Shown piece after piece: positions 21,840 through 31,163 of a DNA stretch of 33,440 nt. Position numbers and translations under genes: made by a program. The notes under the pieces are model-generated. The model was not told where the DNA came from. It was given only the letters and a program-made list of their open reading frames with translations, and did not search any database. The DNA is taken from assembly GCA_001598975.1 (NCBI GenBank), contig BBXU01002614.1, forward strand, positions 1-33,440, given 5' to 3'. The stretch is from Parachlorella kessleri. Taxonomy: Eukaryota; Chlorophyta; Trebouxiophyceae; Chlorellales; Chlorellaceae. Each line of letters opens with the position of its first letter. The first letter of the stretch is position 1.

Positions 21840-24800
21840 TCACAGCTTGTCCTCCTCCTTCACATCGGCACCATCAGTGGTGTCCTGGCCCTGGCGCAGC
21901 TCGTTGGTAACAAAGCTCTTGGCAGGGAACGTCTGGAGAGGGTCGGGCTTGAGCTCAGGCGCGGTGCAGGTGACGAAGTTGACGATGATAGTCTTGAGGG
22001 TGACGCGGGCTTCCCACAAGGGCAGCACGGTGCCTGCGACCAGGTACCAGTTCGTCTGTGAAACCTTGTGTTTCACAGAAGGAGTCAGAGAGGGGGGATA
22101 TGAGCAGATTTGTAAGGCATCGATGACCTGCGCCGAGTCATGCAACCCAGCCGCCACTCCGGCACATTTGCAAGGCAGCGGGAATGTGCCTGACCGCCGA
22201 CCCAGGGTGGCCATGTCAAATCCCTGGTGGCCATGGAGGACTAAAGCTGGCCTGCAGCTGTGTGGTGATGCCCTGTATGGTCACTGCTGCTCACCATCAC
22301 CTGTCCCAGCCTCGCACAGGCCTACCTACTACCTTGTCAATAAAAGATAGAAGATAGGAAGGGATGACTCACCAATGACGGTGGCAATGAAGCCCCAAAT
22401 AATGGAGATCACCACCCAGAATGTAAAGTAGCCCTTGCTGAACACGCCGGCGGGCAGCGCCAGCAGGGGCCAGATGACGACCAGCAACAGGGACAGGCCC
22501 CAGCCCACCCACAGCATGACTTTGTACGCGTGGTCCATGGCTGCAGCGGAGTTTTCGCCTGTAGCAGTGGACACAACCGGGGCAGTAGGCAGGTAAGGCC
22601 AGCCCTCAAACCCACAGCCTGAGCGGTGCCGTGCGTGCATGGGTGCAGGCTGTGGGTCGGGGGGTCTCCCTGATACCTCAGCCAGCGGGCTAATGGGCAG
22701 ACCTCGCCACATGCTCAAGATGCTGTCTGTGCAGTGCAAGGCGGACATACCTGGCCATGGGCCATGGACGGATGCATGCTTTGTAATGTTTTCATCTATC
22801 TACTGGGAAAACACGTGTCGGCACAAGAGGCTTAGCAAGGCGGCAGCACCCAGCAAGTAGGCTGCACCGCAATGGAGGCTGCCACTGGAGGGTGTGTGGT
22901 AAGGCCGCGCACTGTTACACGCACCTGACTCAGCCAGCTTGGTGCTGTTGTCCTCCTCAACCATGGGAATCTCCCGGGTGGTCTGCCAGTCATACTCCTA
23001 CACACATGCATACTATTCCCCAGTAACAGTGCTGCCCGCGTGCTACCTCTTTGGCGCCCAAGCAGATAGCAGTTCGGTACAGATGTGCTTGGTCATTGTA
23101 ACATGGCATATCAACAGCAGCACCAGGTACCGTGAATCCCCATTGCTGGCCAAAGACAGATCAGACCACTGCCTGACCAAGATGCTCATGACTAAGCCCG
23201 GCGGTTGTGGCCGACCGCTTAGGCTGCCCAATTCTACTCGTTCGTGCACTTCACACCTGCGGCTTCCACCAGGAGATGGCGCCACAGATGATGGCCGACA
23301 TGCAGATGGACACCAGGTTGCCGGCAAGCATGGGGTAGTCGCCGCCCAGGTTGTCCTTGGTGATCTGCACAGGGACAAAGCGGTGGTCGAGCTTGCATGG
23401 GCGATACAGCTTTGACCGGTGCCAGGTGCTCCAGATGCTCGATTTGGCAAGCAGGGTAGGGCAGGTCTGTGTTGCGACATGCCTCCTGCGGTCCGGAAGC
23501 CCGTTGCCACTCTGCACCAGCCTTGCTGTAACACCAACAAACCCACCCTTGACAGGTCCCGGCCCAGCTGCCGCACATGGCACATGTGTCAGCGGTGTGT
23601 CACAGTGCCAACAAGCCCTACCTTGCCGTAGTAGCCCTGGCAGGTGACCAGCCAGGTCATGATGCCCAACAGGAAGCCGGAGATGGCACCCGTGATGGCG
23701 CCGGTGGCACTGGCCTTGGACCAGGTCAGGGCCTGTAGCACAGACAGACAAGCTTGACCGAGGTTCCGTGGTGTTGGTTACCGCTGCTGATGATGCGCAC
23801 TACAATTTACTCCAAAGCAGAAGCACTCCCTAACTGATCGCCCGGGTTAGGTGGGTGTATATGCTATGTGCCGCCAGCAGCGAGCGCATCGTAGGAGACA
23901 AGGGCCAACCACCGGTGTGTGCACCAGCAGCGGCTGCCAGCAAGTCGGCTAGCAGGGCACCGCCTCACTCACCATATAAATTGGGGCCACGGCACCACCG
24001 ACGACCACACCCATGAACAGGTACACTGCAGGGGAGCAACGGAACGGAGTGTGCAGCGGCTGAGCGACGACCTATGCCATACTTGGGAGACAGGGTCTCA
24101 TGTCGACAGCGATTTTGGAATGCTGCCAGCAAGCCAGCCAGCCTGGCATCTGTCCGTGCGCAGGGCAAGGAAAAGTGTATAACAGAAGCACGCCCATAGG
24201 AAATGTGGGAGCTACCCAGGGCTGAACTCACCCCATCCTAGGGACAGGCCAATTTTGAAGAGGATGATGGCCAGGCAGCCCATAAACAGACCAAAGCCCA
24301 CGATGACAAACCGGCTGACGCGGATGATCTGCTCGCCGGTTGCCTTAGGGTTGATGTAGCCCCTGCGCCAGAGCATTCAAGAGTGACGCGTCATATTGGA
24401 AAAGCAGCAATTCTGGTAGCATTGCACGGCAGCAGGCGTGCAGCCAAGCAGTCAAGCGTCCCCAGCTACTAGTGTGCAAGGGTGACTGGGTTGCGGCACG
24501 TGCTCTGGCGGGTCAGAGTAGCAAGCATTCAGGGAAGCCCACAAGCACGCACCTGTAGATATCGTAGGAGAACAGGGAGGAGACGGCAATGAGCTCGGCA
24601 GAACCGGTCGAGGTCACCGCCATGAACAACATGATGGTCAGCCAGATGGCACCAGACTGCACACAAAGGGCAACAGACGGGCCCACTTGAGGAGTGCAAG
24701 TCCCATGGGTGTGTCCTTGCTGACCCCTGGAAACCCCTGTCTGTTTGTGCCGGCACTGGCGGCCCTGGGCCGGTCACGCCGCCACGATGCAGTTGCTGAC

Positions 24801-27800
24801 CCCTGGAAACCCCTGCCCTGCCTGTTCACAGGACTCCTGTGTCCTGCCCTCCTGCAGGCCTGCCCCTACCTGCAAAGCTGACTGCGCCTACCTAATGCCC
24901 GCCCGCATGCGGTGAAGGCCCACCACGAGGATGTCAGGAACATCACAACATGCACAGCACAGCACAGCACGTACAACAGCAGCAGCGATAAACAAATGCT
25001 GCACACCTTGCCCATGAGGAAGTAGGCGACTGCGGCAGGCACCAGGCCGTCGCCAGCCTCTTCGGGGGTGACGGGCAGGTCCAGGGCGTTGGAGGCCAGG
25101 CCCAGGCTGGTGGCCAGGGTGAAGGGGATGCAGAACCACATGAGGCCCCCCAGGATGTAGCCCTTGTAGGAGGCGGAGGGGGTGGAGGCGATGGCACCCA
25201 TCCAGTACGACTGGTCGACTGCAGCCACAAGGGGGGCCCGGCGGGGCGGTGGGGCCGGTCAGTTTAGGTGTGGTGTGCACTTAGTTGAAGGCCGCCCATA
25301 CAGGGGGTTGGTGACACGGAGCTGCCCATTGGGCCCTTCAGTGCCTAGGAGAAAATGCACTACGCTGCTGCTTGGTGTCTGGCAGCACTTTCGTGGGAGG
25401 GTTGCGGGCAAGCCACGCACGGCAGGTTCCGGCTCACCGAAGACGGTGCCAAAGTTGCCGATGATGTTGATGACGCCGAAGATGAGGCCGCCCCGGGAGA
25501 ACATGGTCAGGTAGGAGCCCTCCTTGTTGCCGTCAACTGGCTTGGAGCCTGGGATGCCGGAGGCCATCACAGTCAGGTTCTCCCACACCTGCAGCAGGGA
25601 GGGTGAGAGCCACTTAGATCCTGACAGGTGCTCCTACTGTCACAGTAAGGTTGTCCCACACCCGCAGTTGGCGGCCCACGGCAGCAGTAAAGGAGCACCA
25701 GCACCGGCCAGCCTGCCTGCAGTGTGCCACCCAGCACAGGGAGCTGCACAGAGGAGGAAGCTGCCAGCAGCTTGCATTAAGCCAAGCAACTTGCTGTCAG
25801 CCAGGAGGCAGCGCAGCCGCCCATGAACTGACCAGTTCGACCTAGTGCAGCTGCCCCATCCGCGGAATCCCAACGTGTACCAGTGTGAGGTCCATGGGGT
25901 GGACGAGACCGTCGCAGTCACAGCCTACCTTTGCAGGCGAGCCTAGCTCGGATGACGTGGCGTACACCTTCATGGTGAAGATGCAGAGAGCCACAAAGAC
26001 CACGACAGTGTGCAGGTAGGTAGACAGGAAGGTAGCCTTCAGCCCCCCGTGCGCGGTGTACTGCATGGCAGCAACAGACCAACCCACTCCTGTTCAGACC
26101 CCGGATGCTTGTGTATGATGCAGGCTGGATGCAGCCTGCTGGGGCCGCAGGTAGCAGTCAGCATTGCTGTACGACTTTGGTGGATGTAATGACCACAGGA
26201 TGGCCTTTGGTGAGGGAGATGACCAACGGAAGTGTGTGGAAGGACAGATGAGCGGCTGTGTTCGGCCTGGATAAGACATGAACGAAGCGTGGCAGGGGGG
26301 AAAGCCTACCATGATCACGCCCACAGGGATGAGGAAGGCAGCAGCTGCAAACAAGGTAAGGGATGTAGCACGTCAAGTTGAGAGTGAGGTACAGTTGTCT
26401 GCCGTAGCACCACGCGGGCTGGCATGCACTTGTCAGCATGGAAAGCTGGGTTTGGGGAGTTGCAATACGCCTGGTGCATAGAAGCAGTCAGGTTTGGGCA
26501 CCAAGGATGCCATGCGCCTTGCGAGCTCACCATACAGGTTCATGCCAGTGAGCGCATTCATGACGGAAGCACCGCCTAGCAGCAACATGGATGTTACAAT
26601 GACTGCATACAGAATAGCAAACCGAGTCAGGGCAGGCAGCAATGATCACTATCAGCACGCAGTGAGCTAACTGACGCTGTCATCAGCACGCAAAGCAGGG
26701 CAGGGCGCACATCTGACTTCACAAATGCAGGGGGCTGGCTGTCTACAATACCGCACTTACTGTTGGTACAAATGGCGAACACTGCAAGAGCACAACACAG
26801 TTGTCTAGTGTTAGCTCATGTGACTTTTGGTGAGTTTAGCGTGCATTGGGTCTGGAAGTAAGGAATTGAGTGTGGTAAACACACAGAGCTTTGCTGAAGT
26901 ACGACTTCGATCGGTGATGCCCTTTATGTTATTAAGGCAGCAACGGCAGCAGCCGAACAGCACTGGGGTGGAAGCAGGCAACTGGGCATTGATAGAACAG
27001 CAGATCCGGCCATAACAACCCGCTCTGAAAGACATCTTTATCACAGGATGCACAACGTTGCTAAGTGGATCGCTAAGTGCAAGCCCAATGCGAGGCTTCA
27101 CCAGTGGTGACTCCCGTTGTACACCGAGCTCACAATACACTCACTTGCCACTGCTGGCACTCACCGAAGAAGACCTTGTGGGCAGTGTCCCCCCAGCGAG
27201 CCCGGATGATCTCCAACATGGTGTGGGCATTGGGCGCCTTACGCTTGATCTGCGGGGAGGGAAAGGAGGTATCAAGGGTGGCAATTGCGGTGGTGGGCCT
27301 GCGCCCGGGGGGTGCACCGTGTTCCTGGCACGCACTTGCAATGCTGGGAATGTAGAGACCTGCTGGCAGGTGCAGGGAAGCTGTGCAACAGGGGTTCTTG
27401 GCACCTCAGCGGCTCTGGAAAGCACATGCATGTGAGGTGGCCCTAGTTACCTGGACGGCAAGGATACCGAAGAGGAGCACTTGGATAGTTGCGCCGGAGG
27501 CATACCCTGCACCAAGGTGTACATCGGAAAGCGGCTTCTGCATTGTGAGGGGTTGGTATAAGAGTGGCACGGCTGGCAGGTGTGACTCATTGGCAAGGCA
27601 GGCATGAGAAGAACGGGATAACCTACAGGCACCTGCTGCATACAGCAGATATCAGGCCTGGTGCATGGGCTCTCACCAATTAGGGTGCGTACTTACAGAA
27701 GGGGCCAGAAACGCCATACTTGTAGGCCACATTGGATGACTGGAGCAGGGTTGCCGCCCAAGTCCACTGGGATACGATGACATTGGCGATAAGGCCAGTC

Positions 27801-28805
27801 TTGATGGAGCGGCCAGCGGTGTTGAACTGCTCTGATGTCTTGACAGTACCGCCTGTGGCACGCAAGGTACTGTGCTGTCAACTGGGTGGGTAGCCAGCCA
27901 TGGCCAAGCCGAGGCACCTGGCATTAAGGAGGACTGGCCACTGCAAGCGAGGTGGTGTGCGCCCTTGCATTGACGGGCATCTGCCCTGCGGGAAGGCCAG
28001 CACTCACCATACTTGTAGTCGATCCATATCACCAGTGACGTCACCACTGAGAAGAACAACTGCACGGGCAACCATGTCAGTTGTGAGCTGTGCACCACAG
28101 CAAAATGAGTGAACCAACCCTAACTGGTACTGTCCAATAGGAGGACCAAGTCACCCTGAGCAGTAATGCAGGCCCCTGGCAGTCGGTGGACAGGCAGCAT
28201 GGCGTCCCAACGTCAGATGCTGCACCTCCTTCTTGTCCTGCACTCCCAAGTCAAGCTCCAGCGGGCAGATGACGTTGCTAGGCACCAAGCTTTCAAGGCA
28301 CTACAGGGCAGTGAATATCCTTAAGCACTGACTATACTTTCCAGTGCCTCACCCCGAACGCCACCACAATGCCGTAGCCATAGCCTTGAGGCAGCGCAGG
28401 CTGGCCCTCGAAGAAGCTCTCCTGGCAGTCATACTCTGCAACCACACGCCGACATGGACGCAGGTGGGTCGCTAGGTCAAGGTCAGCCTCAACAAGGGCG
28501 CACGGCGGCTTGAGAATCGAGGCGCAAGAGGTTGTAATCTACAATGCAACTGCCAGCAAGGAGATCTCAAGCCGTCTGGGCACAATTCCATGACCGACGA
28601 GCATAGGCGCGCAGTCGTCGTCTTGCACGAATTGTACGCAATGACGCACCTGTGAGGCCGAAAAGGTTGCAATTCCTGCAGCAAAGAAGCGCAAGTGACC
28701 GTCGAGGCTTGTATGAAGGGTCTTTCTGGGTCGCTAACTGATAGGGCAGCCACGACCAGAAGCCTTAGCTCACCCAGGGCAAGGGCAGTCCGCAGGCTCC
28801 CCCAT
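21840..28805 (-). CDS. DUR3: DUR3 high-affinity urea/H+ symporter (sodium:solute symporter family)
   Basis: Plasma-membrane importer of urea, possibly polyamines. Exons (minus): 28805-28774, 28675-28650, 28435-28353, 28059-28008, 27852-27697, 27506-27451, 27249-27165, 26781-26761, 26602-26531, 26344-26310, 26060-25929, 25588-25438, 25218-25007, 24656-24553, 24362-24232, 24025-23973, 23732-23622, 23364-23257, 22997-22925, 22558-22373, 22033-21840; all phases join into 690 aa, close to the 694 aa of Arabidopsis DUR3. Diagnostic stretches include [91 protein letters not shown] (268-284), [31 protein letters not shown] and [10 protein letters not shown]. Many hydrophobic segments fit the family's 14-15 membrane spans. 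Its divergent neighbour is urea carboxylase, which supports urea as the substrate. The two tiny first exons are the least certain. Confidence 0.95.
22055..22079. other. 9-bp hairpin covering a decoy acceptor in DUR3 last intron
   Basis: TCTGTGAAA and TTTCACAGA form a perfect 9-bp stem with a 7-nt loop. On the sense (minus) strand the 3' arm contains TTTCACAG, a good-looking acceptor ending at 22056. Using it breaks the reading frame. The frame-correct acceptor is the next AG, 22 nt further on (22035-22034). Pairing could hide the decoy; this is an inference. Confidence 0.5.
24717..24815. repeat. 23-bp direct repeat in DUR3 intron
   Basis: Two exact copies, 24717-24739 and 24793-24815, both containing GACCCCTGGAAACCCCTG, lie 76 bp apart (start to start). 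They are in the intron 25006-24657. No coding content was found between them. Confidence 0.8.
26761..26781 (-). other. 21-nt microexon of DUR3
   Basis: This exon supplies two bases, six codons (FAICTN) and one base, flanked by TCTTGCAG and GTAAGT. It is needed to keep the frame and to bridge KVFF to the [11 protein letters not shown] membrane segment, as in family members. An automatic gene caller could easily miss it. Confidence 0.8.
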
Positions 28806-29385
28806 CCTTGCCAAATCTCGATCAACTAAGGGCGGAATGCGCAAGTGACGGGTTGAATTGGTGACTTTAAGTGAAAGGGCCAGGCAGCCCATAGGAGGGC
28901 GGGAAACAAATTTCTACCCCAGTTTGTGCCCCTGCGCGCCCCAGCCCTCGTACAGCAGGGCCTGTTCAGCCCTCGAAGGCGCCAGGTCATGGGCCCAGCA
29001 GAAATCTTATCGAGGCCACATTGAGGGGAAACCCGTAGGAACAGCAAGTTTGGAGGCCAACTTGTCCTCGTAACTGAAGTTAGGGTAGGGCTCCTATTGA
29101 TGCACTGACGTGAAATCAAGGCATCATCGAAAGGAACATAAGCTGCAAAAGTGGGTTTGATGTCTTCTCAGCTTAGCACAACTACATGCATCTGTGGCGA
29201 GGGCAAGGCATGGGTGCTCCTATCTTATTCTTGGTGCATCCATTCGCCTGTATACATACTACCCTGGACATGTCGTGTACCCCGGACAAGTCGAGTTCCC
29301 GTCCAGGGTCGCCCACTCGGAGGTACCCACGTGCCAGTGTTGTTGTGCGCAGGCGCCAGTGCTACCCCTGGGGAGAGCACACAAG
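28806..29385. promoter_or_regulatory. Shared divergent promoter of DUR3 and DUR1
   Basis: There are 580 bp between the two start codons and no coding exon was recognised. Contents: a GGCGGGAAA box (28898-28906, an exact E2F-type consensus); a GATAAGA core on the minus strand (29011-29005); a second GATA core at 29224-29221; and the repeated ACCC(T/C)GGAC elements at 29261-29309. A GTGCGCAG sequence at about 29347 could be the acceptor of a 5' UTR intron of DUR1. Shared control by nitrogen status is expected from what is known of DUR genes in yeast and algae, but is inferred here. Confidence 0.65.
29261..29309. repeat. Repeated ACCC(T/C)GGAC element in the DUR1 upstream region
   Basis: ACCCTGGACATGTCG at 29261-29275 recurs as ACCCCGGACAAGTCG at 29279-29293 (13 of 15 identical, period 18 bp). 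GTCCAGGGT at 29301-29309 is the exact reverse complement of the first nine bases. The first copy contains the palindrome GACATGTC. The cluster ends 76 bp before the DUR1 start codon, so it is either promoter or 5' UTR. Confidence 0.6.
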
Positions 29386-31131
29386 ATGGCGAGCATCAGC
29401 AAGGTGCTCGTGGCAAACAGAGGGGAGATATCCTGTCGAATCCAGAAGGCCTGCAAGAAGCTGGGGCTGGATGCGGTGGCAGTCTTCACTGAGCCCGACG
29501 CTCTGTCGGGGCATGTGTTGGGAGCCAAAGAGTCTGTTTGCCTGGGAGAGTCACCTAAGGAGTACCTCAACGCACAGAAGCTCATCGACGTGGCCCTAGC
29601 AACTGGTGAGGCAACAGGTTGTGGTCAGGCAGAAAGTACGACAGCCAGGCTCGCAAGCTTGATCTCAAGGTACAACCACACCTGTACGCAAGTGCACGAA
29701 GGTATTAGGCTACCTCTGCCGTGGAATGCATAACGCTGCAGTTAGCCAGTCAGCTGTCGCTGTTGCTAGTCCTGCAGGCTGCCAGGCTGTTGCCCCTGGC
29801 TATGGATTCCTATCGGAGAATACTGACTTTTCAGAGAGCTGTGAGAAGAATGGTCTGGCATTCCTGGGCCCCACAGCAGGTGAAAAGCTAGCTTTCGAGC
29901 TAGCCTGGCCCACGCCTACTTTTGCTGGCCAAGCATGCATGGACTGTAGCCTGTGCATGCAATTGCCTGGGTTGTTGCACATGCATCCCCTGTTGCCCAC
30001 AATGCAGATGCTTGTTGTCCTACTCCGCCATGCACCACTGTTTCCCACAATGCAGTGCTTGCCTTGCTATCCCACCCGTGCATCCGCGCACCATAGCAGC
30101 TGCTTCAACCAGCTTAGATGCCTCCCCAGCCCCCCCCCTACGTTCCCTGCTGCAGCCACCATGCGCATGTTTGCCCAGAAGCACACCGCCCGGGCCCTGG
30201 CAGAGGAGGCCCAGGTGCCAGTGCTGCCTGGGTCAGACCTGCTAAAGGATGAGGAGGAGGCTGTGGCTCGGGCAGAGCAGATTGGGGTGCCGGTGCTGCT
30301 CAAGGCCACGGGTAAGCCACCCCACCTGGCTGCAGCTTGGCTTGCTGTGGGGGCACAGCACACTGCATGCCCACTCACATCAGCGCATGGCCTGGTGAAG
30401 CCTGGGGGTTGGAAAGTGCCGCCCACACTAGTAACACCGTTGGACGAATACTTGGCAGCTGGTGGAGTTATACTGTAGCAAGGCTTCAGACCCTGGGGAC
30501 ACTGTGTGCGCCGCACACCCCACCCCTGCAGGTGGCGGCGGCGGCATCGGCATCCACATCTGCCGCAGCATCGAGGAGGTGCGCTCCAACTTCCAGTCGG
30601 CCGCCCGGCAGGGCCAGGCGGCCTTTGGAGACGCGGGCGTCTTCGTGGAGAAGTATGTGCAGGTGCGTCAGCAGCTGAGTCACCTGCCGGACTGCCTACA
30701 CATGCCTGTGCAGGACCTGTATGTACCTCACCTGACAGGGTTGCATCCCTCGGTTGCACCAGGTGCTCATCATCGAATGCCCATCTTTGTTTTGCTACCA
30801 CCTCGGTCGCCATCAAACTATCCAGCAAGCCAGGCGTTACTTGTGCCAGGATGCTCCCCTAGCCAGTGCCTACCTCCCTGCCCTCGGCTTCCTGCAGCAT
30901 GCAAGGCACATCGAGGTCCAGATCTTTGGGGACGGCGAGGGCACGATCGTGGCCTTCCCGGAGCGGGAGTGCTCCATACAGCGGCGGCACCAAAAGATTT
31001 TGGAGGAGACCCCATCCCCGTTTGTGGGTCCCGAGCTGCGCTCAAAGCTGCAGGCGGCGGCCGTGAGGCTGGGCAAGCTGGCCAAGTACAGGTGGGTGGC
31101 TGGGGGGCTTATTAGCCTTGCAGTGCACCTG

Positions 31132-31163
<32 letters not shown>

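Noticed and set aside
30067..30828. A 253-codon minus-strand open frame across DUR1 exons 3 and 4
   Set aside because: The plus strand encodes the biotin carboxylase ATP-binding region there; the antisense frame is a shadow.
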